A stretch of DNA of 64,000 nt from Punctularia strigosozonata HHB-11173 SS5 (GCF_000264995.1 NW_006767455.1:1-64000); one strand, 5' to 3'. Positions 1 to 12,515 are shown, numbered from the stretch's first letter. Notes: generated by a model not told the origin, from the letters alone. Translations and numbers: made by a program.

Positions 1-2852
1 AGCCCACCCGCCGGTCCGCACTACACCATCATATGTACTTTTGTGGGTTAATCAGTGCACAATCTTGACCATGCTGCAGAAATATGATGGAAGAAACCTG
101 GCCTAGTTGCCAAGAATATAGCCCTGCTCATGCGTTGCAAGGTCCCCAAAAAACTTTTTTTTAAGTTTGGGACCCCAGCCACCCTAACATGGCTTTATAT
201 GTGCTATTTATACCTCACTCCAAGCAGGATTATCCACTCTCTGCCAGCTGGACAATTCATACAGGGCTGAATATGACTGGACAATTGCTGGACACCTTGG
301 AACGGTCCAGATGCTGCCCAGCAGTGGCGCTGGCCATTTTCGTAGGACCTGTCCATTGTCCAGCAGGCCTCACTAGGTACATATTTTTGTGACCGAATTA
401 AGTGTAATTAGGGGGTGGAAAAGGTAACCTGAGGTGTGAACAACAGGAACTCGCTTAAATGTGTCATGTGTCGTGGTCGCTGTGTACTCGCCGGTGGCTT
501 CTGCGTGGATCAGTCGAGTGGCTATGATGCATAAACGGCTAGAGATCGGTTCGATCTTGTATGCCATATCTTCGCTGAGCGTTATCGCTTGCACTATCCT
601 ACGGATCGCCGCTTGGTGGACGATGAGGACACTATCCGCGGCGTCGCGAAGCGATCGGGTCGGCTGTAGCTGGATCGAGTGCTAACCTCGAGGGCTACGC
701 GTCTGACGATCTACGTGGGTCTGAGTTCTGGCGGTCGTTTCGGTGATACCTTGTGTGTTCGTCCTACGGACCTGCCTTAATCCTGCGATCTCGTTGCAAG
801 TTCGCGATGCTGGCTCGGTGACGTCGGTCGACCATGGAAAGAACTCATCGGATAGAACGGTGGTGACGATTCTCCTTGACGTCTTGGCCGGCCTGATCGA
901 CATCCTTGCACAACAACAGCGCAATTCCTTCGACGTCCTATGGCCAAGACGATCGAGGAGAGCTCTTGATGTGGACTCAGCAAGCGTCAGCGGCCATCGG
1001 GTTCATCAAGCTAATATCTGCTTGCGAACACCGGAGTATTGTGGACTCGTCTAGGCAACATTCCGCTGGTTACACATTTGCCAATCCACCTAAGGTTCTC
1101 GCTGCCTCATTTAAGGCGTGGAAAATTGAGATTGTGCAAGACTGTGCCTGACCGATCGTCGGCTGATGATGAAGACCGGGCGCCTTAGCATCAGTCACCG
1201 CGGAAGGACCATGTGCTACTCTGCCCTTGACCTGGACGCTATCGAGTTCGCCTGTGAAAAAACCAGAGATGGCCGTCAAGCTTCGCTCGTCAGTCTTCTC
1301 GCCTCGTGGCTATACCGTCTTGTTCTGCAATAGGCATCCTCGACCCTCAAGGATCTGGTATTGTCGACCGTTTCCCACTCAGCATGATTCCGCCTCCGAC
1401 CTGGCCCCATCTACCTTCCCTCGGCTACCGCGGCAGTGCGCTCGGTCCGGATTTCTTATCCTCATCACCACGCGCAACGGTAGGCTCATGCACGGCAGCG
1501 TGGTAGATGGTGGACCAATCTGGCCAGGCGCAACTTCGCGAAGCAGAAACAACCTTCAAAGTCCCCTCGTGCGAAGAACCTTCGTAGAAAGAACTCCGAT
1601 CTTGCTGGTGACTCACGGATGCTCTCGCTGTTGATGCTCTAGACCTTGTGCTCTTTCAGGCAACGAAGTGACCTCGCTGTGTTCATCTTTGTACTACGGG
1701 GCTGCGCCTGGGTATCGTGACTGGCCGTCGTGGACCCTGATATGCTCTCAATATGCAAGACTCACTGCTCTGGCTACATCCGTTAAGCTTACACCGTCAT
1801 CGGTGACATCAAGGCACTAGTCGCCGCCAGCGTCTCCCGTGGGTCGCTAAAACCACCATCACCGAGGGGCTGGGGTGCTCTTCATCGGGAACCATCTGCT
1901 CACCGCCTCGTGTACACCGTGTTCCCAGGGCGCTCTATGCTGCGCCACACGACTCTTCAGCGCCTTGTCGGGTACGGCCTTGCTCCATTGGCACACCGGC
2001 GAGGAACTCGCGCGGCCTCTCTCAATCGTGCACCGTGTGACGCGCGGCCGTTTCCTGAGCATGGTGGCTTGCTTCTCATCGTATCTCAGTGGATGTCGGC
2101 CCAATCTGGGAGCTGGCGATGGCCCGTAGCCATATCCTATTCCTCGGTGAGTGTTGGCGAGTCTTCCTGCTCGTGCATTGTGCACTGATTGTGTCCTAGC
2201 GCAGTTCCAGTGTGCCCTACACCAACCTGCATAGTCCGATCTCTTCGAGAGATACGGAGAGCCCTTCATCGGGAGATCCAAAACAATTTTTTACCTCGCT
2301 CGGCCTTCGTGGCCGTTTTGGACCTTGCATCCCACCGATCCGTTCTTTGCTGCTCCTCCGAGTAGGAAGCATCGAATTAGTCTTCGTGGGTCGTGAGATG
2401 ACCAAGAGCGACACGACACGCATAAACTATCTTTGTCAAAACGTATTGCAGTCATCAAGCTGAGAAATCGCGGCCTTCTTCCAGGAATTTCCGCGCCTTC
2501 TGGAAATCTTCGTGACACCGAGTAACTTGTAGCAAGGCGTCCTCACACGTGGTTATCTCGATCTTTCGCCTATAGCCAGCTTCTGCCATTCCTATTCTGC
2601 CCCCCGCCACGCTATCCATCCTCTAGACCGATGAATCACGAATCACAACGTGGGTCGCGTGGGGGGAAATTATTCCCCAAAGAAACCCCGATGACCAACA
2701 GCTGCCGCGGCGCGTTGTATCGAGCAATGCTTCGTTCGCAGAGCTCGATTTTCTTGGTTTAGCTTGGTTCGCGCTTCGTATGGAATCAGCAGGACAGAAA
2801 GCGCAGTGGCCTACAGTGCCTCACCGGTCTTCTAGACACCACCGGTCGTTTA
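1..2852. other. No recognised gene, left flank of the transposon
   Basis: All frames are broken into short pieces; the longest (about 140 codons, minus strand, 1859-2281) resembles no family I know. There is no clear exon chain with good splice sites and no terminal repeat that I can see. It may be old intergenic or degraded repeat sequence. A short AT-rich stretch near 2897-2910 lies just left of the transposon's coding part. Confidence 0.5.
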
Positions 2853-2859
2853 GACACGG
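2849..2859 (+). repeat. Left terminal inverted repeat plus TA target site
   Basis: TTTAGACACGG, matched in inverse orientation at 5943-5953. A weaker partial copy, TAGACACCACCGG, lies just outside at 2833-2845. Confidence 0.6.
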
Positions 2860-3271
2860 GCAGTTTTCTCTTCAACCCCGCACTCCCTCACCTTGATTTT
2901 TTTTATATAAGTAGCTCTGACACGTAGCTACTAGAACATACAGTTTGACCGTACAAATGTTGCACCGTGCAGTAATTAAAAATCGAACAGTGGGTGTGAT
3001 GATGCTGTTTGAATTTTGTTTTGTCTCTGGTGCATTCTCTACCTCTCTGATTTCCTTGAAACAACTTCCAAGCGATTCTCAAGCATCGATAGTTCCCTCA
3101 GACAAAGTTTGACACATGGATATGCTCCGGTTGATGTTATAGAGACGTTTCATTTCCACTGGCGCAGTGAGAGTAACGTAGAGTGGCTGTGCATTAGATT
3201 CCCACGCCACCTGGGCCCATCGCGATAAGCGCATCCTCGCCGTCGACACACCTTGTATCCGCACACAAGCT

Positions 3272-5724
3272 ATGGCCAGCAAAGCCACTCAGGCAACGAG
3301 AGTCAAGAGGACGGTCAGGGATGAGAAGAATATGCTCTACGAGCAAGCGGTCAATGTGTACCAGATGGAGCTAGACAAACATAACAGCGATACCACCAAG
3401 AAAGGTCTTCGCGGCGTATGCGATGAGGTCTCGGATGAGTATTTCAACGAGACTGGGAGGAGGATCAAGCTTAACCATCAGACCCTTTCCAATCGTTATA
3501 ATGGAGTCATGTCATTAGATGCATTCAATGCTCTCAAATGCTGGCTGACAGCCCAGGAGAACGAGATCATTGTCACCTATACTCTGGAATGTGCTTCCCG
3601 AGGGTTCCCTCTTAGCCGTCGCCGGCTCCAAGATCATGCTGAAAAGATACTCCGTGCACGCCTTGGTGGTAGCTTTCCTCAAGATGGTCTCGGCATCAAC
3701 TGGTCCGATCGTTTTATTGAGCGAAACAACAAACACTTGAAAAAGTGTTGGTCACGTCCTCTGGATGGCAAACGGGGCCGTGCTGTCAATCCTGCCACGC
3801 ATCAGGCATGGTTCACACTCTTGAATCAGGTGCTTGCGGAGCAGAATATTGACGGGGAATGCATCTATGCCGTAGATGAGACGGGATTCCAAGCGGGTGA
3901 GGGTAGAACAGAACGGGTTATTGGTGCTGCTGGCACCTACCATCAGCATCAGCAGCGCAGCGGTGGACGGGAGAATATGACAGTGATTGTCACAATCTGT
4001 GCCGATGGCACCGCAGGTCCACCCGCCGTCATCTTCAAAGGCAAAGCATATCAGTCTACATGGGGTCAGGACAACCCGCTAGAGGCACGGTAAGCACTGA
4101 TCATGATGAAGTCAACATGATTACTTACACAAAAAGTAGTATTGGGTATGCTAAGAAAGGGTGGACGACAGGCGAGATTGGTCGTCTGTGGATCGAAGGT
4201 TTTGACAACGATACACGGGACAAAGCAAATGGACGCACTCGTCTTCTCCTCGTTGATGGGCACAACTCGCACTACACCCGTGACTTCCTTGAATATGCCC
4301 GTGAAGCCGGAATTGTCATCCTCTGCTATCCATCCCATACCACCCACGTATACCAGGGACTCGACGTCGTGATTTTCAGCCCCCTGAAACGTTATTGGTC
4401 ACAGGAGCGAGATGCCTACGAACGTGAACATGGTGCCATCATATCCAAGGAGAATTTCCTTGCTGTCTACAGTGCTGCGCATGCGCGCGCCATGACTCCA
4501 AGCAACATCCAGATGGCATTTCAGAAGACCGGAGTATGGCCTTACAATCCAGATATAATATCAAAGAAGGCCATGGCACCGGCCAAAGAAACATCACGGC
4601 GGGCTCACATACCTGTGCCGCCGCCGACCCCGGTCCGCATCTTGGCTGATGCTCTTGACCGGCTCGCTTCTGCCCCGCAGACACCGAGAGCCTCATCTAG
4701 CCCTAGCCGGGCGGCAGGACCTACGACCCCCAAACCGTCGAGACCCCGGGCCCGGCCAAACCGCAATCAGGTAGCGGAACCCATGGTCGCCAATCCGTCG
4801 AGAGCTCAGGCCCGGTCAAACCGCAATCAGGCAGCGGAACCCGCAACCCCCAAACAGTCAAGAGCCCTATCAAACCGAAACCAGGCAGCGGGACCTATGG
4901 CCCCTGACCCGCGGCAGGGTTTGCATGATGTGGATGGCGAACCACGTCAGGGCAATCAACCTGTGTTTATGGTCCCAACGAAATTAGCTCCCGTCTTTCA
5001 TGAACTGTCGAAGACATCAGCGGCATACCTTCTATCCAATTCCCCGTTGACATCCGATCGGCCACATCCTACGATTGATCCTGTTACTATTTCACCAGTC
5101 AAGCCGAAGCATGCAGACCTGCTCACCAAAAGTCCGGAAACGGAGCGTGAAGCACTCTTGCAACATGCACTCCACAAGTCAGAAGTCAATGCGGCATATC
5201 TAAAAGGGCAATTGTTGGGTCAACAAGCCGGCATGGTGCTCCAAAGCCTCTACTGTGAACGAGTTCGTCGACAGCTTGCGACACAGGAGAAAAAGGAAGA
5301 CAAAGCTGGCAAGAAGAAGAGGATAATGGGGGACGGAATGCCAAAGCTACTCACCAGTGATGAGTTTGTTCAACTTGTGATCGATCACGAAGAAGCCGAG
5401 TTAGAGACGGAGCGGACCAAAGCTAGGCGAAGAAAATTAGCGGAGAAGAGGGCCAAGCTCATGGAGAAGTGGAAAGAAGATGAAAAGGCACGTCTGGAGA
5501 GAAACAAGGCACAAAGACAGAGATTCAAAGATGAGATGGAGGCCTATGAGGTGGAGAAGGCCAATGCGAAGGCAGAAAAGCGGAAACTACACCTTTGCAA
5601 GCCCAAACTTGGCAAAGTCGAAGCCCAGGCACCAAAGCCAAAGATATCCGAGACCACAGATGATGATTCCGAGCAAGAGTCGGATGAAACCGAGCTTGAA
5701 GAGAGTGCAGATGAGACTGATTAG
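3272..5724 (+). CDS. pogo-like transposase (HTH-CENPB plus DDE_1), 800 aa, one intron
   Basis: Likely transposase that binds the element ends and cuts and pastes at TA sites. The exons are 3272-4089 and 4140-5724; the 50-bp intron (GTAAGC...GTAG) joins CG|T and runs into IGYAKKGW in frame. Order of parts: a psq-type helix-turn-helix (about aa 40-85), a CENP-B/Tc5-type DNA-binding helix-turn-helix (about 90-175), and the DDE_1 catalytic domain. The acidic residues sit in YAVDETGFQ, LLLVDGHNSH and YQGLDVVIF, so the triad looks complete. The last 300 residues are unusual: an Arg/Pro/Asn repeat, then a long charged coiled coil (about 5280-5580) and an acidic tail. The start is the first ATG of the open frame. 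The family assignment is firm; activity is inferred from the open frame and triad. Confidence 0.9.
4741..4912 (+). repeat. In-frame 60-bp tandem repeat inside the transposase
   Basis: Units at 4741-4800, 4801-4860 and a shorter 4861-4912 encode SR..ARxNRNQxAEP-like segments of 20 residues. The repeat lies in the linker between the catalytic domain and the coiled coil and looks like a recent slippage expansion. Confidence 0.8.
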
Positions 5725-5942
5725 GCCAGAGCTGGTGATTCTTCGGCGGTATCATCTAGTTTTGCTGGATTAATGGTGTCCTATGCGTGTCTGCGTGTAT
5801 TTGTATGTCTTTCCGGTGATTTTGTGCAATTGAGACAGGCTCTAGAGGCGTGTTGGGCAGCAGTTGGTGCTGTCGTCGGTCGAGAGGAGTCGGTGCAAAA
5901 CCGGCGTCGCCGCGCGTTCACTGTGGCTGTGTGACCGTGGGA

Positions 5943-5953
5943 CCGTGTCTAAA
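5943..5953 (-). repeat. Right terminal inverted repeat plus TA target site
   Basis: CCGTGTCTAAA, the reverse complement of 2849-2859. Confidence 0.6.
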
Positions 5954-7004
5954 GGAGTAATAACGGGCCTCAACGACCTACCACCCATATTTTGCTCGAA
6001 GCAATTTTTCGACGCCATAGATCGGGCTACAAATATTCTATAGCATATATCAGACATGTATCTACAGGCTGGTGCAGTTATTACAAGGAAAGACGGAGTC
6101 AGAGGCTTTCAGGAGGCTGAGACATTTTTGGCGTCTAAAGGTCCGGTGAGGCACTGTACTCCTGCAACGTTACCGTGCGATGATGCCGGCGCGGCACAGC
6201 CGCGTCGGTGCCGAGCCGACGGGAATCTCGATGCAAAAAATCAAATGATTTCCACTCCACCCACATCCGAGTTTATCGTCCCGGGAACTATCGGAGGGAT
6301 CTTGGGTTTTCATTATGACGGAGCCTCCGGTTTTCGTCCGGCGATTTTGAGTAAACCACCCATGCGTGACACAACCCAATCGCGAAGACCGGGAACCGGG
6401 ACATACTACTTACACACAACCTTGCCGCATTCTCGCGTGAGCTCAACTCGACCTAACCCAGATCCTTGCCGAGTTCCCGTACGCGTGACGTCGCTCGCTG
6501 AACGAACACGGTCGGAACCGTCCTGTCACGCCAACCCCAACGCAGATCCTTGCGAAATTTTGTTCGTTGGCATTCGATCAAAGACGCAGATCGAGGGTTC
6601 ATAATTGTCGTGTCATATCATGCTCCATCCTTTTTGACATTCGATGCGCCTTTGCAGGTCTTGGCAGGAAGCCCCGGACACGGAGCTCGAGTGGCGCTAG
6701 CATCTTTTACCTCATGAGTAAGTAAAGCTTTGCCTCAAGACCCTCTCGGCGGCGTCACGCCGTACACCCAAGCAAGCAAAAACTGGGCAAGGTTCTCAAC
6801 GCACGGGAAGGGTTGCCCAAACTTTACCAAACACGCGAGGTTCACCATAAACAAACAAAAAAGCCACAATCGGCCGGGGGGGAGGCTTTTCCATTCCATT
6901 ACCTCGAGAACGATGAACAAGAAACAAGAAACGTAACACACGAAGAGACACCCAACAAAACGTCGCCGTATAAGAGAGCCTCTCTCAACCTTTTCAGCTG
7001 GTCT
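5954..7004. other. Intergenic, 3' side of the SLC35F6-like gene
   Basis: A plus-strand open frame at 6056-6604 (182 codons) has no recognisable domain, no splice context and poor composition, so I do not call it. The stretch 6840-7004 probably includes the 3'UTR of the minus-strand transporter gene. Confidence 0.4.
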
Positions 7005-7359
7005 CTACCGACCCGTCGCCGTCCCGGCCACATCGAACCCCCTCTCCTCGCTCGGCCGCGCCGCCTCCGCCCCTCCCGAGCTCGCCCCCGCCAAACGCTG
7101 GGAGCCCGACCGGCTCGGGGGGTGATTGGCGTGGTCGGGCGAGTGCGGCGGGAGGACGTCGAACCCGCTTTGGCCGAGGTCGGCGGGGAGGGTCGCGGTC
7201 TCGTCGAGGAGCGCTTCCGTCTCTTCCGCCGCCTCTTCGGGCGCGTCCGGGGGCGGGCGGAGAGATTTGATCGGGAAGGCGACGAGGTTGTTGAACAGGA
7301 ACGTGCCGTACCTAACACATCAAAAACCCAAGAACACGAGAGCATAAATCAGTAAACCA

Positions 7360-7409
<50 letters not shown>

Positions 7410-9592
7410 GCCAAGGAGGGAGGGAGGGAAGAAAGAATCGAATGGGAAGAAACGAAAACAAATAATGAAAAGAAAAGAAACACGTACACGAGCAGCGCGA
7501 ACCCGGACACCTGCAGCAAGCTGATCGGGAACAGCAGCTTCTCCCATCCCAAGCCGAGCGACACGATCCAGATGGTGAGCGTCCGGCAGGTATCGGTCAA
7601 GCTCCGCGCGGTCGCGGACACGTGCCGCGTGACGCTCAGTCCGAAAAAGTTGAAGAGGGAGATGCTGAGCGCGATGGCGAGGCCGGAGTAGAGCACGCTG
7701 GGGGTGTCGACGAGCTGGTGCCAGCCGCGCGGGAGGTCGAACCACATCTCGTAAGGGGTCGAGGGGGTGGAGGGAGAAGGAGAGGGGGAGGAGGGGGAAG
7801 ACGGGCCCCAGAGCGCGAGGAAGGGCATGAGGAGGAGGATGGAGAGCGCGCCGAAGAGGCCTTCGTACCCGACGGCGACGAGGGGCGCGACCGCGTAGCG
7901 CGAGAGGATGACTTCCTCGACGACGAACTGGGTCGCGGTGCTTTACCATCGACAGAACGGGTCAGGATTTTTGTTTTTTTTTGAATTATACGCGGGAGGG
8001 TAAAAGAGGGAAAGTACGCACAAGATCTGAGCGAAGAGGATGAAGAAGACGCCGATGAGGACCTTGGTCGCCTCCGGGCGCTCGACCTTTTCGGGCGGCG
8101 GGAGATCTCCTCCGGTCGGTGCCTCGGCCCCGATCAGCGCCCTGGCGACGGCGTCTAGCATCGTCCCTCCGGCGTTGTTATCGAGAGACTCGGGCTCGTC
8201 GCGAAGCGCGTCCTTGACCATCGAGCCCGAGAGGCCGACGAGGGCGACGCCGGTCATGACGGTAAGGAGGGCGAGCCATTGGTAGGCGCGCAGCCGGCGG
8301 CGGAGGAAGATGACGGAGAAGGTGCCGACGAAGAGGACGAGCGCGCCGCGGGTCATTTGGTAGATCGAGACCGGGGTGTAGAGCAGGCCGACGTTCATCA
8401 GCTGTTTGGGGATCCGGGCATCGCGTGGTCGGGCCGCGTCGCAATGCAGAACGATAGATCGGAGGTGGCAAGGATGCGGGAGCAGCGCCACACAGAGGAG
8501 ACAGAGCGGGATCGCCCGCACGTGGAGAGCGGTTCCAATAACGAAGGAAGGGGAAGGGGAGGGGGGAAGGAAAGAAGACGCCGCCGTCACGGAGGCAGAT
8601 CGCGACCGACGTCCGTCCGTCGCAGCGATCCCGGACGTCGATGAAATGCATTCGGGTGGCGACAAAACGGTGTATACGTTACAGAGAGAGAAGAGAAGGA
8701 AAAAAGGCAGGATCGTCAGAGAATGGAAACCGAAAGGACGAAAGGACGGACCGTGGTGCCGGTGAGATCGCAGGCGGCGGGGAGCCAGAGGAGGAGCACG
8801 GCCCAGCCGCGCAGGGCCCGGCCTGCGGGCTGCGGTTTCGCTGAGGCATCGTCTTCGTCGTCTACGGATCGCGCGATGGGGTCTTCGCTCGGGAGCTGGA
8901 TGCGACGTTGACGGTAGCGCGCGGCAGCCCAGGCGTAGAGCACCGGCAGGAAGCCTGAATGAACCAAAGGGAGGCAAGAATAGCGAGCGATATGTGACGG
9001 GTGGTGAGTGTGACGTGCGTGATGGCTGAAAGCGGCAAGATGGGCTCACAGAGCATTTCTCCGGCTGGGTCGGAGCGCGCGAGAAGAGAAGGCCGGAGGA
9101 ACGTGACGATCGTGACGGGCCAGCGGGGTGGGATTTGACCGGATCGGGAAGCGGTGGGGCGAAGAACGCCGGAAGGGAGGGTGACGATTACGACGGTGTT
9201 GGTGTCAGTGTCATATCGACGCGAGACGGTTGGGCAAAGGTGACGGACGCACCGAACATCTGCAGCGTCTGCCACACGGGCTGCTCGTACAGGATGTGCT
9301 TGCGCGGGTCGTCGTCGTTGCAGTTCTCGACGCATTGCATGTCCTTGGTGTTGGGTTCCGAGAGGACGGCGCGGGGGAAGGGGGGGAAGGGCAGAGGTGA
9401 GACAAGGGTGCACATCAGCAGGGTGTAGGTAACGTATGAGGGCGGGTAGAATACGTGCCTGCCACTTGCTCCAGAGCGAGTTGCTTGAGCCCTGCGAGAC
9501 GCGTCAGAGCGCCCCGACACAGGAGCGGGGAGGCCACGCACCGTGATGAGCATGCCCGAGATGAGAATCGGCACGTAGAACGAGCGCGGCAT
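7005..9592 (-). CDS. SLC35F6: SLC35F6-like drug/metabolite transporter, 510 aa, eight exons
   Basis: Multi-pass membrane protein of the EamA/nucleotide-sugar-transporter superfamily, closest in pattern to SLC35F6 of lysosomal or mitochondrial membranes; the substrate is not clear. Exons on the minus strand: 9592-9542, 9491-9459, 9343-9253, 9064-9050, 8954-8752, 8401-8022, 7940-7488, 7311-7005; all phases agree. Diagnostic stretches are TGSSNSLWSKW near the N-terminus, CDLTGTTLMNVGLLYTP, YQMTRGALVLF, QWLALLTVMTGVALVGLSG and QFVVEEVILSRY. About ten hydrophobic segments are visible, with a hydrophilic C-terminal tail. Exon 4 is only 15 bp. Intron 2 seems to start with GC (GCACGT...AAG): no GT donor gives the conserved SKWQ-DMQC junction. 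Intron 7 contains a long AG dinucleotide run. It shares a 265-bp divergent promoter with the arrestin-like gene. Confidence 0.88.
7363..7405 (+). repeat. AG dinucleotide microsatellite in an intron
   Basis: About 21 uninterrupted AG units inside intron 7 of the transporter gene. It produces spurious Ser-Leu open frames on the minus strand. Confidence 0.95.
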
Positions 9593-9857
9593 GGCGGGCG
9601 ACGACGAAGGGGGGACGGCGGGAGGGGAAGGGGATCGTCAGTGGGTGGCCGACGCCGTGAGCGACGGAGGTGTTGGGCGCGGGGCCATGTGGCACGCCGG
9701 GGCGTTGGCTTCTCTTCTCGGACTGATGTCCTTCGCCCCCGTCCAGTACAAAATGGTCTCCGCCCGGGCGCGACCCAGCTTCTCGATTCCTCCTCCGCCG
9801 CCCCACCGCTACCCTTGCTCGTCGCCGTTGGACCGCCGCCGCCGTCGCGCGCGATAG
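9593..9857. promoter_or_regulatory. Divergent promoter, transporter / arrestin-like gene
   Basis: 265 bp between the two start codons, GC-rich, with no obvious TATA box. Both genes must take their core promoter from here or from within each other's 5' ends. Confidence 0.55.
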
Positions 9858-12515
9858 ATGGTCCAGCTGCTGCTCGCGTCGCCGCGGGGCAACTCGGCCC
9901 GCGCGTTCCCCTACCAGGGCCTCCTCGGCCTCACCCCCGTCCGCGTCGAAGGCCGTGAGTCGCATCCCCAGCGCCATCGTACCCGAAAATGGCATCTCTG
10001 ATACTTTATTCCGAATCGCAGTGGTCCGCACCGTCGTGGGCGACGACCGCAAGCCCGTGCCCGCCAAGTCGCTCGTCGTCGCCGTGCGCTGCGTCGAGCA
10101 GCGCATCGGCAAGCGCGGCGTGCTCCAGACGAACGTCCTCGCCGAACACGCGACCACACTTTGGGCCGCCCCCGCCGGTGTCCCGCTCGCCGACCTCGGC
10201 GACGGCGACTACCCCTTTCGCATCGTCCTCCCCGCGTCCACGCGCGCGCCGAGCGCGATGAACTTTCACGACTACCGCGTCGGGTGGAAGATCGAAGCCA
10301 GTGCGTCATCCTCCCATCGTTCGTACCTACACCGCATATATGCTGACGAACATGCGCTTCGTTCGAAACAGCGCTCACGCACGCCCCACTCACGGGGCTC
10401 GGCTCGCGCCAGATCAAGTCGTTCGACCTCCACCTCGTCCGCCACGACGTGCCCTCGCCTCTGCCGCGCCTTCCCTCCGCCTCGGCGCGCTCGCCCTCCT
10501 CTCTCTCCGTCGCCTCCTCCGACTCGCAGCAACACGCCCCTCGACAGCCCGTCCCGCCCCTGCTCGACACCGCGCGCTCGCCCAAGACGCGCGCCGCGCT
10601 GCTCCGCTACCGCCTCGCCGTGCCCGCCGCCGCGATCGGCCCGAACGACCTGCTCTCCGTCCCGCTCTTCGTCCAATGCGCCGACCCCGCCGCCCGCATC
10701 CGGAGCGTGTCCGTCACCGTCGAGCGCCGTATCGAGACGAAGGGCGCCTCCTCGTCCTCTTCCGGCTCGGGCTCGGGCTCGGCGTCCACCCCGTCGCCGT
10801 TCGACGACCCGGACCCGGACCACCTCCGCTCGACCGCCACCGTCACCGGCTCGTCCTCCTCCACGCTCACCCTCTCCCCGCACACCTACCGCCACCACGG
10901 CGGCGGACGATATAGCATGGACGACGCCGACGCCGACGAAGACGACGACGACGCCGCGTACACGCACGTCTCCTCGCACGATCCGCTCTTGCCCGCCTCG
11001 CCGCCCTCGCCCGCGCAGCCGACGAGCAGCGCGACCACGACCTGCATCTCCTCCGACTTTTCCGGCGACAAGTTCACCCGCATCCCCGCCTCGTCGTCGT
11101 CGTCTTCTTCTGCTTATTACTACCCGCCCCACCCGCCGACCTCGCCGTACTCGCCCACGTCGCCCTACTCGCCCTCCTCGTCGTACTCTTCTTCCTCGTC
11201 TTCCTCCTCGCCCTACAACAACAATAACAACAACAACGGCGGCAGCGGGAACGCACCCTCCGACGTCTGGACCAAAACGCTCACCCTGCACTGGCCCGCG
11301 GCCAAATCGAACGCGCGCTGGTCGCTGGGCGAAACGCTCCGGACCGACCTCTGCTCCGTCCGGTTCTTCCTCCGCGTCCGGCTCACGCTCGCCCTCCCGC
11401 CGGCGTCCTCGTCCTCCTTCGCCTCCGCCTCTTCCTCCGCGTCCTTCTCCTCCTCGTCGAGCGGTGCCGGTGGCGGTGCCGGTGGTGGAGGAGGAATAGG
11501 AGGGAGCGCTGGCGCTGGTGGTGGTGGAGGGGAGTTGGAGACGGTCGAGCTGGACGTGGACGAGGCGGAGAGGGAGGTGTTGGTGGTGAGCACGAACGAG
11601 GCGGAGCGGCAGGTCGCGCTGGCGAGGTACGACGAGTGGGCGGCGAAGGTGAGGGAGAGGGCGAAGAGCAAGAGCCGGAGTCCGAGGCGGAAGAGGAGGG
11701 GGCGCGAGCGGTCGGAGCAGGCGGAGGTGGGGAAGGGAAAGGAGAGGGAGAGGGAGAGGGAGCCGAGCAGCTCGTCGAGCCACCGCACGGTGCCGTCGTC
11801 CCCGGTGCCGGACGGGGAGCACGAGAGGGGGGGAGGGGGAGGAGGAGGAGGAGAAGCGGCGCGCGTTGTGCAACCGCCGTCGCCGTCGCCGTCGTCGTTC
11901 TTTGCGCGGACGATCCGGCCGATGACGAGCCCGAAAAGCCTCAAAGAGGCCGCGTCGTCCTCGTCCTCGTCTGCCGGTGGCGGCGGCGGCGGCGGTCCGT
12001 TTAGTAGCGCGCGGTCGCCGCACCACAACGTGGACCCGTCCCCGCTCGCGTTCCCGCACCCCCATTCGCCGGCGCCGTCCGCGTCCGCGTCCGGGACGAC
12101 GAAACCGAAGACGGCGAAGACGCCCCGGCTGAAGCGGCCGCATACGAGCGCGGGAGAGGCCGCGCGCGCTAAGGATAAGGACGGCAACCACGGCGGCAAC
12201 GGCGGCGGCGGCAGGGACAGGGACAGGTTGAGCACCCTGGACGCGCGGGCGTTTGGCGCGCCGGGCGGGATGTCGCATGGGTTTTATTACGTGCCCGGGG
12301 CGGGCGACGTGCATTCGTCGTCCGGCGGGATCAGGTCGGGAGGGGCGGAGAGAAGTGGCAGCGGCGGTAGTAGCACGCCGCGCACGGTGGACGGACGGGA
12401 CGTGAGGGCTTGGGAGGAGGAGTTGGCGAAGATTGAGAACAAGAGCCGGAGGAGCAGTCGGAACATGTTGGGGTTTGTGGGGAGGGCTGCGGAGCGGGTG
12501 TTGGGCGTGAGGTGA
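9858..12515 (+). CDS. Arrestin-like protein with long Ser/Gly-rich tail, 839 aa, three exons
   Basis: Exons 9858-9954, 10022-10300 and 10372-12515; the joins C|TG and A|CG keep one frame. The N-terminal part (about aa 10-135: FPYQGLLGLTPVRVEG, TNVLAEHATTLW, DYPFRIVLP, MNFHDYRVGWKIEA) has the pattern of a fungal arrestin N-domain. The next block, LLRYRLAVPAAAIGPNDLL, resembles the arrestin C-domain. The rest is low-complexity: Ser runs, a YSPTSPYSPSS stretch near 11139-11200, Asn and Gly runs and basic patches. Fungal alpha-arrestins usually link the ubiquitin ligase Rsp5 to membrane cargo through PPxY motifs; I see none here, so that role is only a guess. Coding GC is very high and long antisense frames result from it. 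Confidence 0.75.

Larger units (their letters stand above)
2853..5949 (+). mobile_element. pogo/Fot1-like Tc1-mariner DNA transposon, apparently intact
   Basis: About 3.1 kb. The outer ends are inverted: TTTAGACACGG at 2849-2859 and its reverse complement CCGTGTCTAAA at 5943-5953. Taking the TA dinucleotides at 2851-2852 and 5950-5951 as the target-site duplication, the element starts GACACGG and ends CCGTGTC, as expected for an element that inserts at TA. One plus-strand gene fills most of it (3272-5724). The terminal repeats are short (about 9-11 bp of clear match), so the exact ends are less certain than the coding part. The open transposase suggests recent arrival or retained activity. 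Confidence 0.75.

Noticed and set aside
6056-6604. 182-codon plus-strand frame
   Set aside because: No domain, no conserved pattern, no splice context; composition unlike neighbouring genes.
7320-7949. Frames ending in Ser-Leu runs on the minus strand
   Set aside because: Produced by reading the AG microsatellite inside a transporter intron.
9955-11499. 514-codon plus-strand frame
   Set aside because: Pro/Arg/Ser-rich alternative frame across introns 1 and 2 and exon 3 of the arrestin-like gene; no recognisable protein.
10272-12314. 680-codon minus-strand frame opposite the arrestin-like gene
   Set aside because: It is Arg/Gly-rich with no domain and mirrors the GC-rich codons of the plus-strand gene, whose three exons join in phase and show arrestin motifs.
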